Of a stretch of DNA of 64,000 bases, positions 1 through 8,508 are shown one piece after another. The notes under the pieces were generated by a model. That model was not told the origin of the DNA. It worked only from the letters and a program-made list of their open reading frames with translations, and did not search any database. Both the position numbers and the translations under genes were made by a program. Location of the stretch: NCBI RefSeq assembly GCF_002374835.1, contig NZ_NWVD01000001.1, positions 744,001-808,000 of the forward strand, in the 5' to 3' direction. The first letter of the stretch is position 1, and every line of letters starts with the position of its first letter. The stretch is from Sphingomonas ginsenosidimutans (GTDB lineage Bacteria; Pseudomonadota; Alphaproteobacteria; Sphingomonadales; Sphingomonadaceae).

Positions 1-308
1 CGCCGGCCAGCCAGGACAAGCATGTCGAACTCGCGGACATGCAACGCGCGCTGCTGCACCTGCCGCAGCCGCAGCGCGAGGCGCTGATCCTGGTCGGCGC
101 GGGTGGCTTCGCCTACGAGGAAGCGGCCGAGATCTGCGGCGTGGCGGTCGGCACGATCAAGAGCCGCGTCGCGCGCGGCCGGGTCGCGTTGGAGGCGCTG
201 ATGAGCGGCAGCGACCTGTCGTCGCGGCGCGAGCATGAGACGGACGGCACGCGCTCGACGCTCGATTCGATCATGCACGAAGTGGACGAATTGAGCCGGG
301 AACGCTGA
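1..308 (+). CDS. ECF sigma factor, EcfG-like, C-terminal part (5' end outside window)
   Basis: The frame is already open at base 3, so the gene begins upstream of the window. The visible ~100 residues are a sigma-70 region 4 helix-turn-helix: LPQPQREALILVG, then YEEAAEICGVAVGTIKSR. The EEAAEICG.AVGTIKSRV stretch is characteristic of EcfG/RpoE-type extracytoplasmic sigma factors that run the alphaproteobacterial general stress response. Region 4 recognises the -35 element. A tail of about 30 charged residues follows the HTH. The first ATG in the window (39) is internal. An intrinsic terminator sits just after the stop. Whether this is the main EcfG or a paralogue cannot be told from the fragment. 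Confidence 0.85.
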   Translation, partial: PASQDKHVELADMQRALLHLPQPQREALILVGAGGFAYEEAAEICGVAVGTIKSRVARGRVALEALMSGSDLSSRREHETDGTRSTLDSIMHEVDELSRER

Positions 309-333
309 CGCGCACCATGCGGGTAACGGATCG

Positions 334-365
334 GGCGTTGATGGTCATGCCATCGGCGCCTTTTT
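334..365 (+). terminator. intrinsic terminator of the sigma factor gene
   Basis: An 11-bp stem (334-344 pairs with 350-360, with two G-U wobbles) encloses a 5-nt loop and is followed directly by TTTTT at 361-365. It lies 26 bases after the sigma factor stop and ends just before the convergent small gene. Confidence 0.8.
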
Positions 366-374
366 CCTGTCCGG

Positions 375-557
375 TCATTTCAGATAGGACAGCTTCGCCA
401 GCAATTGCGCCATGTCGGTGGGAAGCTCGGTCGGGACGCCTGCGTCGCGGCCGAAGGCCTTGCGCAACGGACCCGACAGATCGTCGGTCGCACGCGGCTG
501 TTCCACGGTGTACGATCCGCCGCGTGACGATCCGGACGAGGCATGATGCGTGACCAT
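375..557 (-). CDS. small NepR-like protein (putative anti-sigma factor)
   Basis: A 60-aa ORF converging on the EcfG-like gene. The N-terminal half is polar and low complexity. The C-terminal half, DDLSGPLRKAFG then LPTDMAQLLAKL, matches the general pattern of NepR anti-sigma factors (two short amphipathic helices, LxxxF/Y...P.D...LL.KL). NepR sequesters EcfG until phosphorylated PhyR removes it. The usual arrangement is nepR upstream of ecfG on the same strand, so the convergent order is atypical. The identification rests on a short motif plus context. The alternative is an unrelated small protein. The start at 557 is the only reasonable ATG. Confidence 0.5.
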   Translation of the reverse strand: MVTHHASSGSSRGGSYTVEQPRATDDLSGPLRKAFGRDAGVPTELPTDMAQLLAKLSYLK

Positions 558-595
558 GGCGTTGTAACGTCGGTGAAAAGATTAGGTTTCGTGCA

Positions 596-3244
596 GTGAC
601 CCGGATCGAGGATGCGCGCGAGCGTGCCGATCGCTGGTCGCCGTTCCTGTCGGGGCTGATCGCGCGCGACCTGGGCACCGCGCAGGCGCTGGCGGACGAC
701 GCCGACATGCCGTTGATGCGGCGGTTGCGGCTGGAGCGGCGGCGGCTGGCGCTGGAGGTGGCGCTGGGCGACCTGTCGGGTGCGCTGGATTTGACGGCGG
801 TGACCGCGCGGCTGTCCGATTTCGCCGACGGTGCGCTGGATCGCGCGATCGCGGCGGCCATCGCCGAGCGCACGCCGGGCGAGGTGCCGCGCGGGTTCGC
901 GGCGATCGCGCTGGGCAAGCAGGGCAGCCACGAGCTGAATTACTCGTCGGATATCGACCCGATCCTGATCTACGATCCCGCCACGCTGCCGCATCGCCCG
1001 CGTGAGGATGTGGCGGACGCGGCGGTGCGGATCGCGCGGCGGGTGCTGGAACTGCTGCAGGGGCGCGATGCCGACGGCTATGTGCTGCGCGTCGACTTGC
1101 GGCTGCGCCCGTCGCCGGAAGTGACGCCGATCGCGATCCCCGTGGATGCGGCGATCTCCTATTACGAATCGCAGGCACTGGCATGGGAACGAGCGGCGTT
1201 CATCCGCGCGCGCGCCGCGGCGGGCGACATGGCGCTGGGCCGGCGCTTCCTGGACGCGATCCGCCCGTTCGTGTGGCGCCGCAGCCTGGATTTCGGCGCG
1301 GTGGGGGAGATACTGGATATCACCCGCCGTATCCGCGACCATCATGCGCAGGGGCAGGCGTTCGGTGCCGGCTTCGACCTGAAGCGGGGTCGCGGCGGCA
1401 TCCGCGAGGTGGAGTTCTTCGCGCAGATCCACCAGCTGATCCACGGCGGGCGCGAACCGGCGCTGCGCACCTCCGCGACGCGCGATGCGCTGGCCGCGCT
1501 GGCGGCGGCCGGACGGATCGACGCGGGCGAGGCGGCGGCGCTGACCGAGGCCTATACGCTGCTGCGCACGATCGAACATCGCGTGCAGATGATCGACGAC
1601 CGGCAGACCCACGCGCTGCCCGCCGCCGGCGAGCCGCTGGACCGGGTGGCGCGGCTGCACGGACTGGCGGACGGTGCGGCGCTGCTCGAGCTGCTGGCGC
1701 CGCATGTCGAGCGGGTGGCGGCGATCTTCGACCGGCTGGCGCCGCACGGGCCGCGCGCGTTGCCGCACGATGCCGACCGGCTCGCGGAGCGGCTGGCGGA
1801 GGCGGGATTCGCCGAGACCGAGGAGCCGGTGCGCCGGATCGCGGCATGGCGCGAGGCGCGCTATCCCGCGCTGCGCAGCCCGGCGGCGCAGGCGGCGCTG
1901 GAGGCGGTGCTGCCGGGGCTGGTCGATGCGCTGGCGCTGGCGCCGGTGCCGCCGCTGGCGCTCAACCGGCTCGACCGGTTGCTGGAACGCCTGCCCAGCG
2001 CGATCAACATCTTCCGCCTGCTGGAGGCGCGGCCGGCGCTGGGCGCGCTGCTCGCCGAGGTGCTGAGCCATGCGCCGACGCTGGCCGACGAACTGGCGCG
2101 GCGCCCCGACCTGCTGGACGGGTTGATCGACGCGAGCGCGCTGGCGCCGGTGGGGACGGTCGCGGACCTGGCCGCGGAGATGCGCGCGGCGGAGGCGGGG
2201 GCGGATTATCAGGCGCTGCTGGACCATGTGCGCCGCGTCGTCGGGGACAAGAGGTTCGCGCTGGGGGTGCAGATCGTCGCGGGCGCGGCCGATCCACTGG
2301 ACGTGGCGGCCGGCTATGCCCGCGTGGCGCAGGCGGCGATCGAGACGCTGGCGGGCGCCGCGACCGAGGAGTTCGCGCGCGTTCACGGTCGCGTGCCGGG
2401 CGGCGAGCTGGTCATCCTGGCGCTGGGGCGGATGGGCGGCGCGGCGCTGACCCATGCGTCCGACCTCGATCTCATCTATCTGTTCACCGGCGATTTCACC
2501 GCCGAATCCGACGGCGCCAAGCCGCTGGGCGCGACGCTGTACTTCAGCCGGCTGGCGCAGCGGGTGACGGCGGCGCTGTCGGTGCCGACCGCCGCCGGGC
2601 CGCTCTATTCGGTCGACACGCGGTTGCGGCCGTCGGGCGCGCAGGGGCCGCTGGTCGTCACGCTCGACAGTTTCGCGCGCTACCAGCGCGAGGATGCGTG
2701 GACGTGGGAGCATATGGCGCTGACCCGCGCGCGCCCGGTGTTCGGATCGCCTGCGGCGCGGGATGCGCTCGATGCGATCGTCGCCGCGGTGCTGCGTGGC
2801 GCGCGGCCCGATCGCGACATCGCCGCCGATGCCCATGCGATGCGCGCGGAAATGGCGCGGCACAAGCCACCGCACGGGCCGCTGGATGCCAAGCTGCTGC
2901 CCGGTGGGCTGGTCGACCTGGAATTCGCGGTGCACGTCCCGCAGTTGACGCGGCGGACCGGGTTCGACCCGCATCTGGCGCGCGCGATCGATGCGTTGAT
3001 CGGGGAGGACGCGATGCCCGCGACGATGCGCGCGGCGCACGACCTGCTGACGCGGTTGCTGGTGACGGTGCGGCTGGTCGCACCCGATGCGCAGGAACCC
3101 GCGGCGGCGGCGACGCGGGCGCTGATCGCGCGCGCGCTGACGCTGCCCGACTGGGATACGGTGCTTGCCACGCTGGCGCAGGTGCGCGAGAGCGTCGCCG
3201 CGCAATGGCAGGAGAGCGTGGAATGGACATCCTCCCCGACGTGA
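596..3244 (+). CDS. glnE: bifunctional glutamine synthetase adenylyltransferase/adenylyl-removing enzyme
   Basis: 882 aa. GlnE adenylylates and deadenylylates glutamine synthetase in response to PII and glutamine. Both nucleotidyltransferase halves are present. The N-terminal removase domain has GKQGSHELNYSSDID near residues 105-121, with its Asp pair. The C-terminal transferase domain has LGRMGG then SDLDLIYLF near 609-630. The protein is shorter than the ~945 aa E. coli enzyme, with the shortening mainly at the N-terminus. The GTG start at 596 is the first usable codon; no strong Shine-Dalgarno is visible. The last 22 bases overlap bcp. The long open frames on the other strand and in frame +1 are GC-bias shadows. 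Confidence 0.95.
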   Translation: MTRIEDARERADRWSPFLSGLIARDLGTAQALADDADMPLMRRLRLERRRLALEVALGDLSGALDLTAVTARLSDFADGALDRAIAAAIAERTPGEVPRGFAAIALGKQGSHELNYSSDIDPILIYDPATLPHRPREDVADAAVRIARRVLELLQGRDADGYVLRVDLRLRPSPEVTPIAIPVDAAISYYESQALAWERAAFIRARAAAGDMALGRRFLDAIRPFVWRRSLDFGAVGEILDITRRIRDHHAQGQAFGAGFDLKRGRGGIREVEFFAQIHQLIHGGREPALRTSATRDALAALAAAGRIDAGEAAALTEAYTLLRTIEHRVQMIDDRQTHALPAAGEPLDRVARLHGLADGAALLELLAPHVERVAAIFDRLAPHGPRALPHDADRLAERLAEAGFAETEEPVRRIAAWREARYPALRSPAAQAALEAVLPGLVDALALAPVPPLALNRLDRLLERLPSAINIFRLLEARPALGALLAEVLSHAPTLADELARRPDLLDGLIDASALAPVGTVADLAAEMRAAEAGADYQALLDHVRRVVGDKRFALGVQIVAGAADPLDVAAGYARVAQAAIETLAGAATEEFARVHGRVPGGELVILALGRMGGAALTHASDLDLIYLFTGDFTAESDGAKPLGATLYFSRLAQRVTAALSVPTAAGPLYSVDTRLRPSGAQGPLVVTLDSFARYQREDAWTWEHMALTRARPVFGSPAARDALDAIVAAVLRGARPDRDIAADAHAMRAEMARHKPPHGPLDAKLLPGGLVDLEFAVHVPQLTRRTGFDPHLARAIDALIGEDAMPATMRAAHDLLTRLLVTVRLVAPDAQEPAAAATRALIARALTLPDWDTVLATLAQVRESVAAQWQESVEWTSSPT

Positions 3245-3672
3245 CCGTCACCGATGCGGGCGGGCAGCCGCTGCGGCTGGCCGATCTGCCGCGCCCGCTG
3301 GTGGTGTATTTCTATCCCAAGGACGACACGCCGGGCTGCACGCGCGAGGCGCAGGATTTCTCCGCGCTGGCGGATCGCTTCGCGGCGGCGGGCGTGACCG
3401 TGATCGGCGTTTCGCGCGACACGGTGGACAAGCACGCGCGCTTCACCGCCAAGCACGGGCTGACCGTGGCGCTGGGCGCCGATCTGGACGGCAGCGTCAC
3501 CGAGGCGTTCGGCGTGTGGGGCGAGAAGCAGCTGTACGGCAAGACCTATATGGGGATCGAGCGCGCGACCTTCCTGTTCGGCGACGACGGCCGGCTGGTG
3601 CGCGAATGGCGCAAGGTGAAGGTGCCCGGTCATGCCGAGGCGGTGTTGGCGGCGGCGACCGAACGCAGCTGA
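3223..3672 (+). CDS. bcp: thioredoxin-dependent peroxiredoxin, Bcp/PrxQ type
   Basis: 149 aa. Reduces H2O2 and organic hydroperoxides in the cytoplasm. The peroxidatic site is FYPKDDTPGCTREAQDF with Cys39. In canonical Bcp a second Cys sits five residues later (C-x4-C). Here that position is Gln44 and no other Cys exists in the protein, so it should work as a 1-Cys enzyme needing an external thiol. The ATG at 3223 is set by GGAGAG at 3211 and lies inside glnE with a 22-base overlap, suggesting coupled translation. Confidence 0.93.
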   Translation: MDILPDVTVTDAGGQPLRLADLPRPLVVYFYPKDDTPGCTREAQDFSALADRFAAAGVTVIGVSRDTVDKHARFTAKHGLTVALGADLDGSVTEAFGVWGEKQLYGKTYMGIERATFLFGDDGRLVREWRKVKVPGHAEAVLAAATERS

Positions 3673-3736
3673 GTTGCGCGCCCTCGGCGATCGTTTGCGT
3701 CGGAAAGGCTGCGTTCAGCTTCGCGATTCAACGGCT

Positions 3737-3769
3737 CGCCGCGCGGCCACGGCGGTTGGCCGCGCGGCG
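3737..3769. terminator. strong hairpin downstream of bcp
   Basis: A 13-bp perfect GC-rich stem (3737-3749 with 3757-3769) and a 7-nt loop, 65 bases after the bcp stop. No T tract follows, so it may end transcription by another route or protect the mRNA 3' end. The rest of 3673-3913 shows no further gene; it must contain the promoter of the next gene. Confidence 0.55.
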
Positions 3770-3913
3770 GGCGTCATCCTATTGCCCCGTTAACCCTTTC
3801 CCGGCCAGACAGCGTCATCCGAAGAGCGGGGGACGTTCTTCCGGACACGGACGACAAAAGGGGAAGCCGGCGGGCAGTGGCTCCGACGGCATCATGATCT
3901 TCGCTGGGGTTCG

Positions 3914-4636
3914 ATGACCGCTTCTTCTCGCCTGCCTGCTCGCCTGCTCGCCCGCCTGGGTGGCATGGCCGCCGTTGCCGCCACCGCGATCGCCATCCTG
4001 CCGGCGCAGGCCGAACCGACCGGCGCGGCGCCCGCCGCGGTCGGTGGGCCGCTGGTCGAAACCGGCAGCATCGAGGCGCGGCGCGACATGGCGGCGGACC
4101 AGCAGTTCCGGTCGCTGTTCATGAGCTGGAAGAAGCTGGACGGCGGGATGCAGCAGGGCGGCATCGCGATCCCCTCGGTCCAGCCGGTCCAGAAGCTCCA
4201 GTTCACCAGCAATTTCGGCATACGCACCGATCCGTTCCGCGGCACCGCGGCGATGCATTCCGGGGTCGATATTCCCGGTCCGGTCGGCACGCCGATCTAC
4301 GCGACCGCCGATGGCGTCATCTCACACGCCGGGCGCCAGGGCGGTTACGGCAACATGATCGAGGTGAACCACGGCCGCGGCATCGCGACCCGTTATGGCC
4401 ATCTGTCGAAGATCCTGGTCGCGGATAACACCCGCGTGACCCGCGGGCAGCTGATCGGCCTGATGGGTTCGACCGGCCGTTCGACCGGATCGCACCTCCA
4501 TTACGAAGTGCGGATCGACGGCCATGCGGTGAACCCGGCGCCGTTCCTGACCACCGCCGACTATCTGCTGGCGGCGCAGGATCGCGCGGTCGGGCAGATC
4601 CCGGTGTCCACCACCGGCCCTGCGCCGCAGGACTGA
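3914..4636 (+). CDS. secreted M23 family (LytM-type) metallopeptidase
   Basis: 240 aa. An N-terminal signal peptide (hydrophobic 15-32, cleavage near AQA-E) sends it to the periplasm. The LytM domain covers about 95-215. The zinc ligands are all visible: His115 and Asp119 in HSGVD, His163 in RYGHL and the His194-x-His196 pair in SHLHYEVR. It should therefore be an active peptidoglycan endopeptidase rather than a degenerate activator. No coiled coil is seen between signal and catalytic domain. It is a single-gene unit with its own upstream region and a hairpin after the stop. Confidence 0.9.
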   Translation: MTASSRLPARLLARLGGMAAVAATAIAILPAQAEPTGAAPAAVGGPLVETGSIEARRDMAADQQFRSLFMSWKKLDGGMQQGGIAIPSVQPVQKLQFTSNFGIRTDPFRGTAAMHSGVDIPGPVGTPIYATADGVISHAGRQGGYGNMIEVNHGRGIATRYGHLSKILVADNTRVTRGQLIGLMGSTGRSTGSHLHYEVRIDGHAVNPAPFLTTADYLLAAQDRAVGQIPVSTTGPAPQD

Positions 4637-4659
4637 CGCTCTTACTCGGTTCTACGGGG

Positions 4660-4696
4660 AAGGGCCGGCGGCACCCTGACGGGTCCGTCGGCCCTT
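4660..4696. terminator. hairpin between the M23 peptidase gene and erpA
   Basis: An 8-bp perfect outer stem (4660-4667 with 4689-4696) plus an inner ACCC/GGGT stem. A short pyrimidine-rich stretch follows. Probable transcription end for the peptidase gene. Confidence 0.5.
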
Positions 4697-4729
4697 TCCG
4701 TTTGGCACGCGCGCGCCTATCTTTCGCGC

Positions 4730-5074
4730 ATGGCCACGCTTGCTCCCGTTTCCGATATCGCCCTGACCCCCGCCGCCGCGGCGCGCGTCGCCGCCATCGC
4801 CGCGCGACAGAACAAGCCCGCGATCCTGCGCCTGTCGGTGGAGGGCGGGGGATGTTCGGGTTTCCAGTACAAGTTCGGTTTCGCGGACGCGCCGGAGGCG
4901 GCGGACGTCGTGGTCGAAACCGACGGGGTGCGGCTGGTGGTGGACGATATCAGTCTCGACCTGGTTCGCGGGGCGAGCGTCGACTACATCGAATCGCTGG
5001 GCGGCGCGTCGTTCAAGGTCGACAACCCCAATGCCGCCAGCGGGTGCGGATGCGGCACCAGCTTCTCGGTATGA
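4730..5074 (+). CDS. erpA: A-type iron-sulfur cluster carrier (HesB/IscA/ErpA family)
   Basis: 114 aa. Carries Fe-S clusters from the assembly scaffold to apo-proteins. The three invariant cysteines are present: Cys42 in GGGCSGFQY and Cys106/Cys108 in SGCGCGTSF. The length and the conserved LTPAAAARV start are normal for the family. It is annotated ErpA by overall resemblance; IscA is possible. The ATG at 4730 directly precedes the conserved region. It lies 42 bases before xthA on the same strand and may share its transcript. Confidence 0.88.
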   Translation: MATLAPVSDIALTPAAAARVAAIAARQNKPAILRLSVEGGGCSGFQYKFGFADAPEAADVVVETDGVRLVVDDISLDLVRGASVDYIESLGGASFKVDNPNAASGCGCGTSFSV

Positions 5075-5116
5075 TTTGAGGCTCGACGCCGCCGTCCGGC
5101 TTGGTAGGACAGGCGG

Positions 5117-5887
5117 GTGAAGATCGTCAGCTACAACGTCAACGGGATCAAGGCGCGGCTGCCGCGGCTGATCGAGTATCTCCAGGAAGAACAGCCCGAT
5201 GTGGTGTGTCTCCAGGAGCTGAAATCCAGCGACGAGACCTTTCCCGACGCCGACGTCCGCGCCGCCGGCTATGGCGCCGTCTGGCATGGGCAGAAGGGGT
5301 TCAACGGCGTCGCCGTGCTGGCGCGCGGAGTCGATCCGGTCGAACGGCAGCGCGGGCTGGAGGGAGAGCCGGAGGATGAGCACAGCCGCTATCTGGAATG
5401 CGAGGTGTTCGGGCTGACGATCGCGTCGATCTATCTGCCCAACGGCAATCCGCAGCCGGGGCCGAAGTTCGACTATAAGCTGCGCTGGATCGAGCGGCTG
5501 ACGCAGCGCGCCGCGGTGCTGCTGGCCGAGGAGCGGCCGACGATCCTGGCAGGCGACTATAATGTCATCCCCAATGACGACGACGTCTTTTCGGTGAAGG
5601 CGATGGCCAGCGACGCGCTGATGCAGCCCGAAAGCCGTGCGGGATACCGCCGGCTGGTGGCGCAGGGGTGGACCGACGCGCTGCGCGCGCGGCACCCCAA
5701 CGGCGGCATCTGGACGTTCTGGGATTATCAGGCGGGCGCGTGGCAGCGTGATGCGGGCTTCCGCATCGACCACCTGCTGCTCAGCCCCGCGGTCGCCGAC
5801 CGGCTGGTCGAGGCGGGAGTCGACAAGGCGTATCGCGGGCGCGAGAAGGCCAGCGATCATGCCCCCACCTGGGTGCGGCTGCGATGA
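5117..5887 (+). CDS. xthA: exodeoxyribonuclease III (AP endonuclease)
   Basis: 256 aa, Mg-dependent AP endonuclease/3'-5' exonuclease of base excision repair. Catalytic signatures: LQELK with Glu34, GDYNV with Asp147/Asn149, and SDHAP with Asp247/His248. The start is GTG (5117), preceded by an AGG-rich stretch. The stop codon overlaps the ATG of the next gene by 4 bases, so the two are co-translated. Confidence 0.95.
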   Translation: MKIVSYNVNGIKARLPRLIEYLQEEQPDVVCLQELKSSDETFPDADVRAAGYGAVWHGQKGFNGVAVLARGVDPVERQRGLEGEPEDEHSRYLECEVFGLTIASIYLPNGNPQPGPKFDYKLRWIERLTQRAAVLLAEERPTILAGDYNVIPNDDDVFSVKAMASDALMQPESRAGYRRLVAQGWTDALRARHPNGGIWTFWDYQAGAWQRDAGFRIDHLLLSPAVADRLVEAGVDKAYRGREKASDHAPTWVRLR

Positions 5888-6699
5888 GACGGCTGGCGAT
5901 CCTGTCGCCGCTGGCGCTGGTGGTGGCGCTGCCCGCGGCGGCGCAGAGCGGGGGCGACGACGGCGACGTGCGTTTCTGCCCCAACCGCCCGTCGCTGGGC
6001 GCGAGCGGGTGCACCACGCTGCCGGGGCAGGTGCAGGTCGAGATGTCGGGCGTGGACTGGACCCGCGACCGGAAGGACGGCGCGCAATCCGATACGCTGT
6101 TGTACGGCGACGTCGTGGCGCGCATCGGCGTCAGCCGCAACGCGGAGGTGCAGGTCGGCTGGACGCCCTATGGCGCGGTGCGCACGCGCGACTTGGCGAC
6201 CGGCGCGGCATCGCGGATCGGCGGCACTGGCGACGTGACGCTGGGGTTCCGCCGCGCGCTGAGCCACCCCGACGGCAAGGGGCTGTCGGCGGCGGTGCAG
6301 CCTTATGTCACGCTGCCGGTCGGCGGGCAGGCGATCGGCGCGGGGGACTGGTCGGCGGGGATGGTGCTGCCGGTCTATTACGAGATCGACGATCGCTGGA
6401 GCATCGACTTCACTGGGCAGGCGGCGGCAAAGGCCGACCAGGATCGCCACGGGCGGCATGTCGACGTCAGCGGCGTGGTGGGCCTGGGCTATGCGTTGAG
6501 CGATGCGGTGACGGCGGTGGCGGAGCTGTCCGCCGAGCGTGACGACGATCCGACGGGCGCGACGACGCAGACGCTGGCGGCGGTGTCGCTGGCGTGGCAG
6601 CCGACCAAGCGGACGCAGATCGACCTGCTGCTGGTCGGTGGACTGAACGATGCCGCGCCGGATGCACGGGTGGTGCTGGGCGGTGCGGTGGCGTTCTGA
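5884..6699 (+). CDS. outer-membrane beta-barrel protein, phenol MetA-type transporter family-like
   Basis: 271 aa with a signal peptide (cleavage near AAA-QS) and repeated alternating beta-strand patterns, ending in a C-terminal Phe (GGAVAF) as expected for a Bam-inserted barrel. Motifs resemble the PF13557 'transporter' family (QVQVEMSGVDW; VQPYVTLPVGG). The substrate is unknown. The ATG overlaps the xthA stop (ATGA), which looks like chance operon architecture rather than shared function. Confidence 0.7.
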   Translation: MRRLAILSPLALVVALPAAAQSGGDDGDVRFCPNRPSLGASGCTTLPGQVQVEMSGVDWTRDRKDGAQSDTLLYGDVVARIGVSRNAEVQVGWTPYGAVRTRDLATGAASRIGGTGDVTLGFRRALSHPDGKGLSAAVQPYVTLPVGGQAIGAGDWSAGMVLPVYYEIDDRWSIDFTGQAAAKADQDRHGRHVDVSGVVGLGYALSDAVTAVAELSAERDDDPTGATTQTLAAVSLAWQPTKRTQIDLLLVGGLNDAAPDARVVLGGAVAF

Positions 6700-6731
6700 C
6701 CAACCATCGGCGGATCGCGCCGATAGTTGGT
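6699..6731. terminator. hairpin after the xthA/barrel operon
   Basis: A 14-bp inverted repeat (6699-6712 with 6718-6731, one mismatch) with a 5-nt loop. It starts at the last base of the barrel gene stop codon. Confidence 0.55.
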
Positions 6732-6854
6732 GGTATAAGGCGGTAATACACCTGCCATATTTCAACGAAGCTTCTGTAATTGCTCCGTTATTTGAACTGG
6801 CACGCGGCGTGCAATGCCTCCGGTGTCCCGCCGACGGGATAAGGGAGACACGCC

Positions 6855-7136
6855 ATGAAGACCATGTTTACCGCCGCCATCCTCGCGTCGCTGGTCGCGA
6901 TCGCGCCGGCTGCCCAGGCGGAGCCGGGCGTCGAGAAGCCCGCCGATGTCGCTGCGACCGCCGCCTCCACCACCAGCGACAGCGCGCCGGTCGCCACTGC
7001 CGCGCCGAAGAAGCGCGCGAAGAACACGCTCTATTGCTACGATATGGAATCGACCGGCAGCCGGATCGCGACGCGCAGCTGCCGTACCCGCGCCGACTGG
7101 AAGCTGGTGGGCGTCACCGTGCCCAGCAACCTGTAA
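6855..7136 (+). CDS. small secreted protein of unknown function
   Basis: 93 aa. Signal peptide of about 22 residues (cleavage near AQA-E), an Ala/Thr-rich linker with a basic patch (PKKRAK), then a compact C-terminal motif with two cysteines: CYDMESTGSRI followed by RSCRTRADW. I recall similar TGSRI...C.TRA.W motifs in many small sphingomonad exported proteins, but no function is known to me. AAGGGAG precedes the ATG. It is a single-gene unit ending before a strong bidirectional hairpin. Confidence 0.75.
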   Translation: MKTMFTAAILASLVAIAPAAQAEPGVEKPADVAATAASTTSDSAPVATAAPKKRAKNTLYCYDMESTGSRIATRSCRTRADWKLVGVTVPSNL

Positions 7137-7159
7137 CGCGATGGACAGAGGGTCACATT

Positions 7160-7191
7160 GTGACGCCGGCCGCGCTGCCGGCCGGCGTCAC
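7160..7191. terminator. bidirectional hairpin between convergent genes
   Basis: A 13-bp perfect stem (7160-7172 with 7179-7191) and a 6-nt loop, between the plus-strand secreted protein and the minus-strand GNAT gene. No T run on either side. Confidence 0.6.
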
Positions 7192-7249
7192 CCGGTGATC
7201 GGCGTCGCGCTGGCGATGCTGTTCCCGGTGACGGCCGCGTCGGCGCCGC

Positions 7250-8401
7250 TTACAGATCGCATTCGTAGATCTGATAGACCTTGTTGACGTGACTTTCGAT
7301 CGCGGTGGCGATCGAATTCATCCCCTGGTTGTCGTCGAGAATCCAGCCAATCTCGCCGCGCGACGCGCCGTAATGTTCGACCGACGCCTTGCGGATCGCC
7401 TCGATCATCATGAAGGCCAGCTGGCTGGCGATGCGCGAGGACTGCAATTCCTTGCGCACCCCCATCAACGGCACGCGCATCGTCCGCACGCGCGGCTTGC
7501 GCAGCCACAGCAGCAGCTTTGCCCAGCCGAAGGGCAGGAGATTGCCGTTCAGCGGCGCGATCGCCTCGTTCAGGTCGGGCAGGGTGATCATGAACGCGAC
7601 CGGCTTGCCCTCGATCTCCGCGATGCGGATCAGGTCGTTGAACACGATCGGCTTCAGCTTGACGCCGACGTCCTTGATCTCCGGCGGGGTGAGCGGGATG
7701 AAGCCCCAATTGTCCGACCAGGCATCGTTCAGGATATCGAGGATGATCGCGGCTTCCTCCTCGAACCGGCGCTTGTCGACCTGGCGCACGACGATCTTCG
7801 GATTGTTCTCGCCCGAACGGATGATTCGCTTCACGATCGGCGGGAATTCCTGCGTGATATCGAGTTCGTAGGTCTTGAGCTGCTTGACCGGGCGGTGCCC
7901 GGCGCGCTCGATCCAGCCGCGATATTCGGGCCTGGCATGGCCCATCATCACCGTGGGGGGGTGATCGTACCCCTCGATCAGCAGCCCGGGTTCTTCCCAG
8001 ATCGACTGCGAGATCGGGCCGAGCGCCCGCACCTTCCCCTTGGCGCGCAGCCAGTCGGCCGCCGCCGCCATCAGCGCGGTGAAGACGGTTTCGTCCTCCG
8101 CCTCCATCAGGCCCCATTGGCCGACGTCGGGACCGAAGCCCTGCGCCGGGTCCATCGTCGCCGCCAGCGTGTCGATATGCGCGGAGATGCGCCCGACCAC
8201 CGCACCGTCGCGATACGCCAGGAACAGCTGCGCCTCGGCATGGCTGTACCAGCCGTTCTTCTCCGGCGTGATCAGCCCCAGCGACTCGCCCTTGAGCGGC
8301 GGCACCCAGTTGGGATCGTCGCGATACAGCCGAAATGGCAGATCGACGAAGGTCTTGCGCTGCGCCTTGGTGGTGACGGGGGTGATGGTCAGCTGGCTCA
8401 T
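7250..8401 (-). CDS. GNAT-superfamily N-acetyltransferase-like protein
   Basis: 383 aa. The N-terminal region, KTFVDLPFRLYRDDPNWVPP, and the later GRISAHID strand resemble a large GNAT-like family often annotated only as N-acetyltransferase. The C-terminal half keeps GNAT-like beta-alpha patterns (GKPVAFMITLPDLNEAI; ASVEHYGASRGEIGWI). The substrate is unknown. The ATG at 8401 was chosen over the upstream in-frame codon at 8509 because homology begins at MSQLTITPV and the upstream extension overlaps the divergent desaturase promoter region. Confidence 0.75.
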   Translation of the reverse strand: MSQLTITPVTTKAQRKTFVDLPFRLYRDDPNWVPPLKGESLGLITPEKNGWYSHAEAQLFLAYRDGAVVGRISAHIDTLAATMDPAQGFGPDVGQWGLMEAEDETVFTALMAAAADWLRAKGKVRALGPISQSIWEEPGLLIEGYDHPPTVMMGHARPEYRGWIERAGHRPVKQLKTYELDITQEFPPIVKRIIRSGENNPKIVVRQVDKRRFEEEAAIILDILNDAWSDNWGFIPLTPPEIKDVGVKLKPIVFNDLIRIAEIEGKPVAFMITLPDLNEAIAPLNGNLLPFGWAKLLLWLRKPRVRTMRVPLMGVRKELQSSRIASQLAFMMIEAIRKASVEHYGASRGEIGWILDDNQGMNSIATAIESHVNKVYQIYECDL

Positions 8402-8508
8402 GGCGCCGCTGGATAAACGCCTGTGTCGATCATGGCGAGTGAGCATTTGCACCGGCGCGGAGCGCCGCCCCCCTGTGATGGCCACCGTGTCGCCACTATG
8501 TTCGGGCA

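Noticed and set aside
380..3205. 941-aa open frame on minus opposite glnE
   Set aside because: Arg/Gln/His-rich composition and no domain; it is the antisense shadow of a high-GC gene whose own product is clearly GlnE.
1183..3222. Plus-strand open frame that would add ~680 residues before Bcp
   Set aside because: It is the +1 shadow of glnE (Arg/Ala/Gly-rich). Bcp homology begins at ATG 3223 with a good ribosome site.
7289..8416. 375-aa plus-strand frame opposite the GNAT gene
   Set aside because: Asp/Arg/Gln-rich antisense frame; the minus-strand product has family resemblance and normal composition.
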